Source: Karalla daura
Lineage: Eukaryota > Chordata > Actinopteri > Chaetodontiformes > Leiognathidae
DNA: 64,000 nt
Assembly (NCBI GenBank): GCA_029224185.1
Contig: CM055196.1
Location: 19,804,509-19,868,508, forward strand
Direction: 5' to 3'
Made by a program: the position numbers and the translations under genes
Notes under the pieces: generated by a model
What the model saw: the letters and a program-made list of their open reading frames with translations, nothing else
What the model was told of the DNA's origin: nothing
The model's database searches: none
Part shown: piece by piece, positions 39,607 through 51,533 of the stretch
Layout: each line of letters begins with the position of its first letter
Numbering within the stretch: position 1 is the stretch's first letter

Positions 39607-40839
39607 TAACAATGTTGAAAGCAACACAAATGAGCCTTTGTACAGAAATGTAGCTGGAAGTGACACACAATACCAGTGTAGGTCTTGTGGCTGTCTGTGT
39701 TTTCACTGATGAAAAACACTATCATCAGCACATAAGCTGACAAATAACAGTACATAAAACAATCTCTGATTGTGTTTGAAAGACTTCCAGCTGGTAGTTT
39801 CTCTTCTTCTACAGTTTGAAGCTTTCCCCTCTCCCATCACCTCAGCTGACATATAAACAAAAACACCACCTTGTGGTCAAAATACGTACCATGACATACT
39901 GTAGCAAGCAATGAGCCAAACTATATGCAGACGTAACTTTGAGTTTGACTGTGTTTTACTGCCATCTGAAGAATAATACTAACATCTTCTTAGCAAATGA
40001 TAAAGGACAAAGGACACAACACAGCCCGAAGATTGAAGTTGAAAGAGCTGTTGTAAGTAGTGGCCTGACGAGACTTTCCCAAAGCTCTGAACCTGCTCAT
40101 GGTTCACCAAGGATGCAGTTTCATGCGAAGCTTCGTTTGCTCTACGACGCCATCCGCTGGAGAAAAAGTATACGACACGCGTCGCTTTTACATTGCAGTC
40201 AAGTATTAAGTGCATGATGAGGCTTCAGACTGTGTTCTTAAATACAGCTGCTCTCTTGTTTGGCCTCTTTTGTTGTTTGAGAACTTATTTCTGTAAAATG
40301 TCCAGCCTCTCTGTCAGTAGTGAAGAGTACAATGTGTTACTTAAAGTGTGATGCTGCCCTGTCAGTTTTCCCATGGACCATGTTGCTTTTACTTATGTTC
40401 ATGGATGGTGCATAGGGCTGCAGTTCAGCTATACACCTTTTCATTAAAACCCGAAAGGCATCGATGTCATACTTTTTGAATGTTTCTAGCCAAAGTAAAC
40501 AGTTGATTTGATCAAAATCCTCCCTTAATTGTTGACCTTGTCTTGCTCAGTGAGGCCCAGGAGTGTGCAGTGTGGCTCAGAGACAGGAGTAAACAGCTCC
40601 TCTTACCAAACAACCATCACCACCATGTGTACCTATTATGTATTGCTCTTCAAGCCTGATCCAAAACTAGAGTTCAGCCAGTCATAACTAAAGGAGATGT
40701 CACTACTTTCAGCATGTCATGGGTATGGTTGGTTGAAAGTGTATCTTGTGATGAAATTCAACTTGGCATGACGTGGCTTGACCATGAATGCACAACACGT
40801 GTGGGGGAGGGACTTCCTTGGCGCCTCGGCTCCCTGGTC

Positions 40840-40984
40840 ATCTTTGCGCAGTGGCAGTATCGTAGCCTATGAGGTTTATCCGAGGCGCGATTATTGCTAG
40901 TTGAAAACTTAACCCAATACCCCGCCTGGACGACTTGAAATACAGTCGGCTATGGCAATTTTTGATGGTCTCTAAGGAGACTGG
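40840..40984 (+). ncRNA. U4 snRNA, array copy 29
   Basis: Consensus array U4. PSE A allele, base 146 T. Confidence 0.92.
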
Positions 40985-42217
40985 TAACAATGTTGAAAGC
41001 AACACAAATGAGCCTTTGTACAGAAATGTAGCTGGAAGTGACACACAATACCAGTGTAGGTCTTGTGGCTGTCTGTGTTTTCACTGATGAAAAACACTAT
41101 CATCAGCACATAAGCTGACAAATAACAGTACATAAAACAATCTCTGATTGTGTTTGAAAGACTTCCAGCTGGTAGTTTCTCTTCTTCTACAGTTTGAAGC
41201 TTTCCCCTCTCCCATCACCTCAGCTGACATATAAACAAAAACACCACCTTGTGGTCAAAATACGTACCATCACATACTGTAGCAAGCAATGAGCCAAACT
41301 ATATGCAGACGTAACTTTGAGTTTGACTGTGTTTTACTGCCATCTGAAGAATAATACTAACATCTTCTTAGCAAATGATAAAGGACAAAGGACACAACAC
41401 AGCCCGAAGATTGAAGTTGAAAGAGCTGTTGTAAGTAGTGGCCTGACGAGACTTTCCCAAAGCTCTGAACCTGCTCATGGTTCACCAAGGATGCAGTTTC
41501 ATGCGAAGCTTCGTTTGCTCTACGACGCCATCCGCTGGACAAAAAGTATACGACACGCGTCGCTTTGACATTGCAGTCAAGTATTACGTGCATGATGAGG
41601 CTTCAGACTGTGTTCTTAAATACAGCTGCTCTCTTGTTTGGCCTCTTTTGTTGTTTGAGAACTTATTTCTGTAAAATGTCCAGCCTCTCTGTCAGTAGTG
41701 AAGAGTACAATGTGTTACGTAAAGTGTGATGCTGCCCTGTCAGCTTTCCCATGGACCATGTTGCTTTTACTTATGTTCATGGATGGTGCATAGGGCTGCA
41801 GTTCAGCTATACACCTTTTCATTAAAACCCGAAAGGCATCGATGTCATACTTTTTGAATGTTTCTAGCCAAAGTAAACAGTCGATTTGATCAAAATTCTC
41901 CCTTAATTGTTGACCTTGTCTTGCTCAGTCAGGCCCAGGAGTGTGCAGTGTGGCTCAGAGACAGGAGTAAACAGCTCCTCTTACCAAACAACCATCACCA
42001 CCATGTGTACCTATTATGTATTGCTCTTCAAGCCTGATCCAAAACTAGAGTTCAGCCAGTCATAACTAAAGGAGATGTCACTGCTTTCAGCATGTCATGG
42101 GTATGGTTGGTTGAAAGTGTATCTTGTGATGAAATTCAACTTGGCATGACGTGGCTTGACCATGAATGCGCAACACGTGTGGGGGAGGGACTTCCTTGGC
42201 GCCTCGGCTCCCTGGTC

Positions 42218-42362
42218 ATCTTTGCGCAGTGGCAGTATCGTAGCCTATGAGGTTTATCCGAGGCGCGATTATTGCTAGTTGAAAACTTAACCCAATACCC
42301 CGCCTGGACGACTTGAAATACAGTCGGCTATGGCAATTTTTGATGGTCTCTAAGGAGACTGG
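42218..42362 (+). ncRNA. U4 snRNA, array copy 30
   Basis: Consensus array U4. PSE G allele, base 146 T. Confidence 0.92.
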
Positions 42363-43595
42363 TAACAATGTTGAAAGCAACACAAATGAGCCTTTGTACA
42401 GAAATGTAGCTGGAAGTGACACACAATACCAGTGTAGGTCTTGTGGCTGTCTGTGTTTTCACTGATGAAAAACACTATCATCAGCACATAAGCTGACAAA
42501 TAACAGTACATAAAACAATCTCTGATTGTGTTTGAAAGACTTCCAGCTGGTAGTTTCTCTTCTTCTACAGTTTGAAGCTTTCCCCTCTCCCATCACCTCA
42601 GCTGACATATAAACAAAAACACCACCTTGTGGTCAAAATACGTACCATGACATACTGTAGCAAGCAATGAGCCAAACTATATGCAGACGTAACTTTGAGT
42701 TTGACTGTGTTTTACTGCCATCTGAAGAATAATACTAACATCTTCTTAGCAAATGATAAAGGACAAAGGACACAACACAGCCTGAAGATTGAAGTTGAAA
42801 GAGCTGTTGTAAGTAGTGGCCTGACGAGACTTTCCCAAAGCTCTGAACCTGCTCATGGTTCACCAAGGATGCAGTTTCATGCGAAGCTTCGTTTGCTCTA
42901 CGACGCCATCCGCTGGACAAAAAGTATACGACACGCGTCGCTTTTACATTGCAGTCAAGTATTAAGTGCATGATGAGGCTTCAGACTGTGTTCTTAAATA
43001 CAGCTGCTCTCTTGTTTGGCCTCTTTTGTTGTTTGAGAACTTATTTCTGTAAAATGTCCAGCCTCTCTGTCAGTAGTGAAGAGTACAATGTGTTACTTAA
43101 AGTGTGATGCTGCCCTGTCAGTTTTCCCATGGACCATGTTGCTTTTACTTATGTTCATGGATGGTGCATAGGGCTGCAGTTGAGCTATACACCTTTTCAT
43201 TAAAACCCGAAAGGCATCAATGTCATACTTTTTGAATGTTTCTAGCCAAAGTAAACAGTTGATTTGATCAAAATTCTCCCTTAATTGTTGACCTTGTCTT
43301 GCTCAGTCAGGCCCAGGAGTGTGCAGTGTGGCTCAGAGACAGGAGTAAACAGCTCCTCTTACCAAACAACCATCACCACCATGTGTACCTATTATGTATT
43401 GCTCTTCAAGCCTGATCCAAAACTAGAGTTCAGCCAGTCATAACTAAAGGAGATGTCACTGCTTTCAGCATGTCATGGGTATGGTTGGTTGAAAGTGTAT
43501 CTTGTGATGAAATTCAACTTGGCATGACGTGGCTTGACCATGAATGCACAACACGTGTGGGGGAGGGACTTCCTTGGCGCCTCGGCTCCCTGGTC

Positions 43596-43740
43596 ATCTT
43601 TGCGCAGTGGCAGTATCGTAGCCTATGAGGTTTATCCGAGGCGCGATTATTGCTAGTTGAAAACTTAACCCAATACCCCGCCTGGACGACTTGAAATACA
43701 GTCGGCTATGGCAATTTTTGATGGTCTCTAAGGAGACTGG
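43596..43740 (+). ncRNA. U4 snRNA, array copy 31
   Basis: Consensus array U4. PSE A allele, base 146 T. Pairs with copy 33 in the right-hand 2-unit duplication. Confidence 0.92.
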
Positions 43741-44973
43741 TAACAATGTTGAAAGCAACACAAATGAGCCTTTGTACAGAAATGTAGCTGGAAGTGACAC
43801 ACAATACCAGTGTAGGTCTTGTGGCTGTCTGTGTTTTCACTGATGAAAAACACTATCATCAGCACATAAGCTGACAAATAACAGTACATAAAACAATCTC
43901 TGATTGTGTTTGAAAGACTTCCAGCTGGTAGTTTCTCTTCTTCTACAGTTTGAAGCTTTCCCCTCTCCCATCACCTCAGCTGACATATAAACAAAAACAC
44001 CACCTTGTGGTCAAAATACGTACCATGACATACTGTAGCAAGCAATGAGCCAAACTATATGCAGACGTAACTTTGAGTTTGACTGTGTTTTACAGCCATC
44101 TGAAGAATAATACTAACATCTTCTTAGCAAATGATAAAGGACAAAGGACACAACACAGCCCGAAGATTGAAGTTGAAAGAGCTGTTGTAAGTAGTGGCCT
44201 GACGAGACTTTCCCAAAGCTCTGAACCTGCTCATGGTTCACCAAGGATGCAGTTTCATGCGAAGCTTCGTTTGCTCTACGACGCCATCCGCTGGACAAAA
44301 AGTATACGACACGCGTCGCTTTGACATTGCAGTCAAGTATTACGTGCATGATGAGGCTTCAGACTGTGTTCTTAAATACAGCTGCTCTCTTGTTTGGCCT
44401 CTTTTGTTGTTTGAGAACTTATTTCTGTAAAACGTCCAGCCTCTCTGTCAGTAGTGAAGAGTACAATGTGTTACTTAAAGTGTGATGCTGCCCTGTCAGC
44501 TTTCCCATGGACCATGTTGCTTTTACTTATGTTCATGGATGGTGCATAGGGCTGCAGTTCAGCTATACACCTTTTCATTAAAACCCGAAAGGCATCAATG
44601 TCATACTTTTTGAATGTTTCTAGCCAAAGTAAACAGTTGATTTGATCAAAATTCTCCCTTAATTGTTGGCCTTGTCTTGCTCAGTGAGGCCCAGGAGTGT
44701 GCAGTGTGGCTCAGAGACAGGAGTAAACAGCTCCTCTTACCAAACAACCATCACCACCATGTGTACCTATTATGTATTGCTCTTCAAGCCTGATCCAAAA
44801 CTAGAGTTCAGCCAGTCATAACTAAAGGAGATGTCACTGCTTTCAGCATGTCATGGGTATGGTTGGTTGAAAGTGTATCTTGTGATGAAATTCAACTTGG
44901 CATGACGTGGCTTGACCATGAATGCACAACACGTGTGGGGGAGGGACTTCCTTGGTGCCTCGGCTCCCTGGTC

Positions 44974-45118
44974 ATCTTTGCGCAGTGGCAGTATCGTAGC
45001 CTATGAGGTTTATCCGAGGCACGATTATTGCTAGTTGAAAACTTAACCCAATACCCCGCCTGGACGACTTGAAATACAGTCGGCTATGGCAATTTTTGAT
45101 GGTCTCTAAGGAGACTGG
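44974..45118 (+). ncRNA. U4 snRNA, array copy 32 (G48A)
   Basis: One body change, G48A in the 5' stem-loop (CpG to CpA). It turns the U24-G48 wobble into a U-A pair, so the protein-binding stem is kept or strengthened. PSE A allele, base 146 T. Same change as copy 34. Confidence 0.9.
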
Positions 45119-46351
45119 TAACAATGTTGAAAGCAACACAAATGAGCCTTTGTACAGAAATGTAGCTGGAAGTGACACACAATACCAGTGTAGGTCTTGT
45201 GGCTGTCTGTGTTTTCACTGATGAAAAACACTATCATCAGCACATAAGCTGACAAATAACAGTACACAAAACAATCTCTGCTTGTATTTGAAAGACTTCC
45301 AGCTGGTAGTTTCTCTTCTTCTACAGTTTGAAGCTTTCCCCTCTCCCATCACCTCAGCTGACATATAAACAAAAACACCACCTTGTGGTCAAAATACGTA
45401 CCATGACATACTGTAGCAAGCAATGAGCCAAACTATATGCAGACGTAACTTTGAGTTTGACTGTGTTTTACTGCCATCTGAAGAATAATACTAACATCTT
45501 CTTAGCAAATGATAAAGGACAAAGGACACAACACAGCCTGAAGATTGAAGTTGAAAGAGCTGTTGTAAGTAGTGGCCTGACGAGACTTTCCCAAAGCTCT
45601 GAACCTGCTCATGGTTCACCAAGGATGCAGTTTCATGCGAAGCTTCGTTTGCTCTACGACGCCATCCGCTGGACAAAAAGTATACGACACGCGTCGCTTT
45701 TACATTGCAGTCAAGTATTAAGTGCATGATGAGGCTTCAGACTGTGTTCTTAAATACAGCTGCTCTCTTGTTTGGCCTCTTTTGTTGTTTGAGAACTTAT
45801 TTCTGTAAAATGTCCAGCCTCTCTGTCAGTAGTGAAGAGTACAATGTGTTACTTAAAGTGTGATGCTGCCCTGTCAGTTTTCCCATGGACCATGTTGCTT
45901 TTACTTATGTTCATGGATGGTGCATAGGGCTGCAGTTGAGCTATACACCTTTTCATTAAAACCCGAAAGGCATCAATGTCATACTTTTTGAATGTTTCTA
46001 GCCAAAGTAAACAGTTGATTTGATCAAAATTCTCCCTTAATTGTTGACCTTGTCTTGCTCAGTCAGGCCCAGGAGTGTGCAGTGTGGCTCAGAGACAGGA
46101 GTAAACAGCTCCTCTTACCAAACAACCATCACCACCATGTGTACCTATTATGTATTGCTCTTCAAGCCTGATCCAAAACTAGAGTTCAGCCAGTCATAAC
46201 TAAAGGAGATGTCACTGCTTTCAGCATGTCATGGGTATGGTTGGTTGAAAGTGTATCTTGTGATGAAATTCAACTTGGCATGACGTGGCTTGACCATGAA
46301 TGCACAACACGTGTGGGGGAGGGACTTCCTTGGCGCCTCGGCTCCCTGGTC

Positions 46352-46496
46352 ATCTTTGCGCAGTGGCAGTATCGTAGCCTATGAGGTTTATCCGAGGCGC
46401 GATTATTGCTAGTTGAAAACTTAACCCAATACCCCGCCTGGACGACTTGAAATACAGTCGGCTATGGCAATTTTTGATGGTCTCTAAGGAGACTGG
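46352..46496 (+). ncRNA. U4 snRNA, array copy 33
   Basis: Consensus array U4. PSE A allele, base 146 T. Confidence 0.92.
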
Positions 46497-47729
46497 TAAC
46501 AATGTTGAAAGCAACACAAATGAGCCTTTGTACAGAAATGTAGCTGGAAGTGACACACAATACCAGTGTAGGTCTTGTGGCTGTCTGTGTTTTCACTGAT
46601 GAAAAACACTATCATCAGCACATAAGCTGACAAATAACAGTACATAAAACAATCTCTGATTGTGTTTGAAAGACTTCCAGCTGGTAGTTTCTCTTCTTCT
46701 ACAGTTTGAAGCTTTCCCCTCTCCCATCACCTCAGCTGACATATAAACAAAAACACCACCTTGTGGTCAAAATACGTACCATGACATACTGTAGCAAGCA
46801 ATGAGCCAAACTATATGCAGACGTAACTTTGAGTTTGACTGTGTTTTACAGCCATCTGAAGAATAATACTAACATCTTCTTAGCAAATGATAAAGGACAA
46901 AGGACACAACACAGCCCGAAGATTGAAGTTGAAAGAGCTGTTGTAAGTAGTGGCCTGACGAGACTTTCCCAAAGCTCTGAACCTGCTCATGGTTCACCAA
47001 GGATGCAGTTTCATGCGAAGCTTCGTTTGCTCTACGACGCCATCCGCTGGACAAAAAGTATACGACACGCGTCGCTTTGACATTGCAGTCAAGTATTACG
47101 TGCATGATGAGGCTTCAGACTGTGTTCTTAAATACAGCTGCTCTCTTGTTTGGCCTCTTTTGTTGTTTGAGAACTTATTTCTGTAAAACGTCCAGCCTCT
47201 CTGTCAGTAGTGAAGAGTACAATGTGTTACTTAAAGTGTGATGCTGCCCTGTCAGCTTTCCCATGGACCATGTTGCTTTTACTTATGTTCATGGATGGTG
47301 CATAGGGCTGCAGTTCAGCTATACACCTTTTCATTAAAACCCGAAAGGCATCAATGTCATACTTTTTGAATGTTTCTAGCCAAAGTAAACAGTTGATTTG
47401 ATCAAAATTCTCCCTTAATTGTTGGCCTTGTCTTGCTCAGTGAGGCCCAGGAGTGTGCAGTGTGGCTCAGAGACAGGAGTAAACAGCTCCTCTTACCAAA
47501 CAACCATCACCACCATGTGTACCTATTATGTATTGCTCTTCAAGCCTGATCCAAAACTAGAGTTCAGCCAGTCATAACTAAAGGAGATGTCACTGCTTTC
47601 AGCATGTCATGGGTATGGTTGGTTGAAAGTGTATCTTGTGATGAAATTCAACTTGGCATGACGTGGCTTGACCATGAATGCACAACACGTGTGGGGGAGG
47701 GACTTCCTTGGTGCCTCGGCTCCCTGGTC

Positions 47730-47874
47730 ATCTTTGCGCAGTGGCAGTATCGTAGCCTATGAGGTTTATCCGAGGCACGATTATTGCTAGTTGAAAACTT
47801 AACCCAATACCCCGCCTGGACGACTTGAAATACAGTCGGCTATGGCAATTTTTGATGGTCTCTAAGGAGACTGG
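47730..47874 (+). ncRNA. U4 snRNA, array copy 34 (G48A), last copy
   Basis: Carries G48A like copy 32. PSE A allele, base 146 T. Its unit is cut at 48195, 466 bp after the U4 start, where array homology stops. Confidence 0.9.
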
Positions 47875-48195
47875 TAACAATGTTGAAAGCAACACAAATG
47901 AGCCTTTGTACAGAAATGTAGCTGGAAGTGACACACAATACCAGTGTAGGTCTTGTGGCTGTCTGTGTTTTCACTGATGAAAAACACTATCATCAGCACA
48001 TAAGCTGACAAATAACAGTACACAAAACAATCTCTGCTTGTATTTGAAAGACTTCCAGCTGGTAGTTTCTCTTCTTCTACAGTTTGAAGCTTTCCCCTCT
48101 CCCATCACCTCAGCTGACATATAAACAAAAACACCACCTTGTGGTCAAAATACGTACCATGACATACTGTAGCAAGCAATGAGCCAAACTATATG

Positions 48196-48455
48196 ATCTT
48201 TCTTTTCAGCTGTCGGACGTCAAAGGGAAGCAGCCTGGGCTCAACGGCATGATGGGCTCATTCTCTGACTCGAGGACCTTGATATGGAACAGCACTCAAA
48301 CATGCACTGACTCGACATGAACACGCATCTACGTCATTGAGTCCTTCAGGGTTCGGTTTGGGTTTGGTCCGTCCGCCCCTTCAGCGTGCAGGTTGTGAGC
48401 ACCGTTTGCTGCTGAGAGCGTGAGGCAGACCCCATGTCTGTGAGCCCATCAACTC
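48196..48455. other. Right flank of array; unassigned exon-like stretch
   Basis: Immediately past the array is TCTTTCTTTTCAG, a good 3' splice site, then a 36-codon frame from 48210 to a TGA at 48318-48320. I do not recognise the peptide, and no upstream exon is visible left of the array, so coding status is doubtful. The rest may be old 5' flank of the U1 fragment: GAGCACCGTTTGCTGCTGAG near 48398-48417 sits where a U1 PSE would be, but the match is weak. Confidence 0.2.
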
Positions 48456-48532
48456 AGACTTACCTGGCTGGGGAGGCACCATGCTCAAGAAGGTGGTTCA
48501 CCCAGGGAGAGGCTCGGCCATTGAAATACTCA
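48456..48532 (+). pseudogene. Truncated U1 snRNA pseudogene (5' part)
   Basis: The 5' splice-site-recognition segment ACTTACCTGG is intact. It is followed by sequence aligning with U1 stem-loop I and the start of stem-loop II (GGGGAGGCACCATG, GAAGGTGGTT, CCCAGGGAGAGGCT, CCATTG). The stem-loop I loop that binds U1-70K is altered (GCTCAAG for GATCACG), and homology fades inside the U1A-binding loop. The Sm site and 3' stem-loops are absent, so it is not functional. Confidence 0.85.
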
Positions 48533-50359
48533 TCCAATCATTTTCTTTCATAACTCACACAGGCAAAGGTTTCATGTGGTAAAGTTTCATGTGCCAGCAT
48601 GTAATATGGTGGTCGATTTGCAAATTATTCTTTGATTAATCAGATGTCACAGCTTCAAGAAATGAATTGATGCGGGCGCATCCATTTGGCTGACAGGGGA
48701 GCCTCACAGAGGAGAGGGCGCCACTCACATTAGTTGGACAAACAGACTGTGTTTACTTTGTTCATATGGCCATGTTATTCTGTCATAGCCAGTATGGATC
48801 AGTGTGTGTGTTGAGGAGGACGGAGGTGAAAAGTTCTATTCGTCACTAACCCCCCCCCCCCAACTCACAGTAGATCTGCTGCTACTCCATCTGGCCAGCC
48901 AGCTGAGGTGGTCACTTGCCTTGGGGACAATGTTGTACATACTCCCGGCCACTGGGTGTCCAGTAATCAGCCAGTGCATTTACATGCACAGCTAAGTTGA
49001 GTTCCCTGGAACATCTTCGTCTCCTTAATACCATGTGGCACAGTATCACTGACATTCCAGAAATGGAAGATAAATGACTTTTCTCATGTTGCTGTTCTAC
49101 TCGTTCTCTTATGACCACCTGCTTTCTTGGATGGCTTTGGTTTGCAAAATTAAAGAGATTACATTAAAAATCACTTTGAAAAGAATGAAGTTCTTTGTTT
49201 CCATTATTTCAAATATCATTTATAGACTAAACAAGACATGAGACATGATATATTATATGTCTAGTTTTTTATTTGTATAATAAATAAACTTGTAATACTT
49301 AAGTACCACACTTCACAACCACACACAGAGTATGATAAGCCATACAGTGGATATCTCGATAGCCAGTGCAGATAAAACAAAACTGCCAGACATGACATGA
49401 TTTGGAGCATAATGATTTCCCACAGCTTCTGTTTGAAACAGTCTTTTTCAGCAAATGTTTACAATAAAAGTAGATTTTTTTCCTCTTTCCATTTTTCATT
49501 CTGACTGCTGGAGTGAATGGAGATGTCATATATGTGTGTGAACAGTTCAAATAGTAAACAATGAGACAGGTTTGAAAAGGCCAAAATAAAAACTACTTAT
49601 GCTGCTGCTGCTGCTCAGTTTCCTGCTATGAGGGCTGGAAGTCTTTTATGTTGTGTTTTCCTTTGGTTACGCGCAGCTGTTACAATCTGAACAGTAGAGG
49701 AAATGATTAGAACAAATAAATACTCAATCATGTTTTTAAGTCAAGAAACATGCAGCCACAGGACACCTGAGGGCCAGTAAGTAAAGAGAGGCCACATCAT
49801 GTAATGGAAACTGAAATCAAAAGGCATGGAAGTAGCATTGTTGAGGCATCTTTCACCTTAAAAACAACTGACATCTTCATTCAAATTATTTCAATTATAC
49901 CCTATAAGTACCTCAATTATTTTAATGGACTAAATGCTACTAATGTGACTAATGCTTGGAATCAATCAGAAATCTGTCAGTAGAAGTCTAAGCATCACCT
50001 GTGTGTTTAAGCATCAAAGGCTGTACTTCAATTCTAAATACAAAACATCATTTTTAGGTAATGCACTTCTTTGCTGTTTTGACAATATCACTTCCGTGAG
50101 TGTGTCGTTTTCTGGTTACTGACCCAGGAACAGTGATTCAGGACTGTAAAGAAGTTCTTTCCAGACAGACTTGTTACACTTTTTGGAGGGTTTTCTACAA
50201 TCAGCATTTCTGCCAAAGCCTCTGTTGCTTTCAGCAGGAATGAGCCACGTTCAGCAGACTGGTGGTTCACACGGGCACCGTGATGAGGTTCAGCATCAGT
50301 TTGCCTCAGCCTTTGTTTTACCAGGACAATGTTCTGTGTCATTAACACACTGTCACCTC

Positions 50360-50450
<91 letters not shown>

Positions 50451-51533
50451 ACCATACTTATAGTAGAGCTGTATCACATGTTGCAATACATGTAATAACA
50501 TTAATACATCCTCGCTTGATTAGAAAGAAATTCCCCACTCACGGTGACAAATGTGCACTATGACAGGCAGGAAAATACAGGATTTGTAATGTTTTTAAGA
50601 TTTGAAGTTATTTATAACTCTCAATCATTGTGCCAAGGAGGAATGATTCAATTGTAGGTAGTTGTTTCAGACAAGGTTTTACCACATTTTGACGTTCATG
50701 ATGGATGAGAATTGATTTCACTGATTCCTATTGTCTGGTGATGCGTTGAAAGGAAAGAATATGAACAGAATATAAACATAATTCATCTTATATATATATA
50801 TCTTCAAATAGTCAGAGAACTAAAAATCTAACATGTTTGAAATGTAAAAACTTGTGTATCAATCTGCTAATGACCATAACGTGTCCAGCAAGAAAGAACC
50901 CAACTTTACAGATGCAGTGTGATTATTCTGATCAAAACAACATATCTCCACACGGGACTCGCTAACTTTGTACAACCATTGAAGCATCAAGAATCTTGTG
51001 GTCTTCCTCTGCACTGTACCATAACTGTAGGCTTCAAAACTGCATTACATATCCATTTTGCCTCGATGTCTTTTAAGCAAAGGGAATTACATTCTTATGA
51101 AGCGAGGCATGGCAGACAACTTGATCTGACACAAAGAAAGGCCACAAGACGTAGCCTCGACTCTCAAACCATCTTTAATGTTCTGAAGATTGAAAAGATA
51201 GATTTTTAAAAATTAAATAAAGAATAAAGTTCAGTAAATTAATTTGCTTCCCAAATTATTTCCCAAAACAATGATTTAAGAAACTTTAAAACTGGACCTT
51301 GTGTCTGGTTTAACATCAGTCTTGTCTGATTGTCAGAGATATCGCGCACAGCTGAGGCTTTAGTGGACGAAGGAACTGTTTCTAAAAGTCAGGGGCTGAA
51401 TCTAACAACTGGACAATAGGGAAGTAGACATTCCGGAAACCTCCCTGTTGCTTACAGGAGAATGGAGGTGATGCTACAGGAATGGCAGGACAATGAGGAT
51501 GGGAGGTATGTTCATGTTTCATGTTCAGAGGCG
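48533..51533. other. Intergenic region between U1 relic and ap3b2 stop, includes ap3b2 3' UTR
   Basis: No gene is recognised. Features seen are a run of 12 C at 48850-48861, a palindromic ATTTGCAAAT near 48617 close to an octamer, and the CA microsatellite listed separately. The ap3b2 3' UTR must occupy part of the right side on the minus strand. A minus-strand ATTAAA lies at 51174-51179, 355 bp past the stop, and a minus-strand AATAAA near 49267. Which is used cannot be told. Confidence 0.4.
50358..50449. repeat. (CA)n microsatellite
   Basis: About 90 bp of nearly pure CA dinucleotides, with one CG interruption near the start. Confidence 0.97.

Larger units (their letters stand above)
1242..48195 (+). 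repeat. Tandem array of 1,378-bp units, each with one U4 gene
   Basis: Homology starts at 1242 and stops at 48195, after CCAAACTATATG. The 34 complete U4 copies are spaced exactly 1,378 bp apart, and only substitutions separate the units. Relative to the U4 start each unit holds: a PSE at -63 to -44, CACGTG at -44 to -39, U4 at +1 to +145, a 3' box from +153, and about 1.1 kb of spacer. The spacer contains a short inverted repeat near +260 and frames open on both strands near +477 to +755. The + frames begin at TTG and lack any recognisable domain, so I treat the spacer as non-coding. A weak STAF/ZNF143-like site lies near -238 to -218. Uniform length implies strong concerted evolution or recent expansion. 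Confidence 0.97.
43596..48195 (+). repeat. Two-unit duplication at the right end (copies 31-32 and 33-34)
   Basis: The blocks share GTTGGCCTTGTC, GGTGCCTCGG, the U4 change G48A, and AGTACACAAAACAATCTCTG with CTTGTATTTG at a 2,756-bp offset. They look nearly identical by eye, so this is probably the most recent exchange in the window. The second block is cut by the array end. Confidence 0.8.

Noticed and set aside
2254..48000. Recurrent 68-, 78- and 92-codon open frames in every array unit
   Set aside because: They repeat only because the unit repeats. The 68-codon minus frame is antisense to U4 and starts at GTG. The 92-codon plus frame starts at TTG. The 78-codon minus frame has an ATG but no recognisable domain, and in a few units the matching plus frame is broken by a stop. 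No protein family was recognised.
1242..48195. CRISPR array or bacterial repeat system
   Set aside because: The 1,378-bp repeats carry a eukaryotic snRNA with Pol II snRNA promoter elements, and the neighbour is a spliced vertebrate gene.
48912..49118. 68-codon minus-strand frame right of the array
   Set aside because: Not recognisable as a protein and has no clear splice sites; the DNA may be an old dispersed repeat, but I could not identify a family.
50171..50563. 130-codon plus-strand frame
   Set aside because: Its central part is the translated CA microsatellite (His-Thr repeat).
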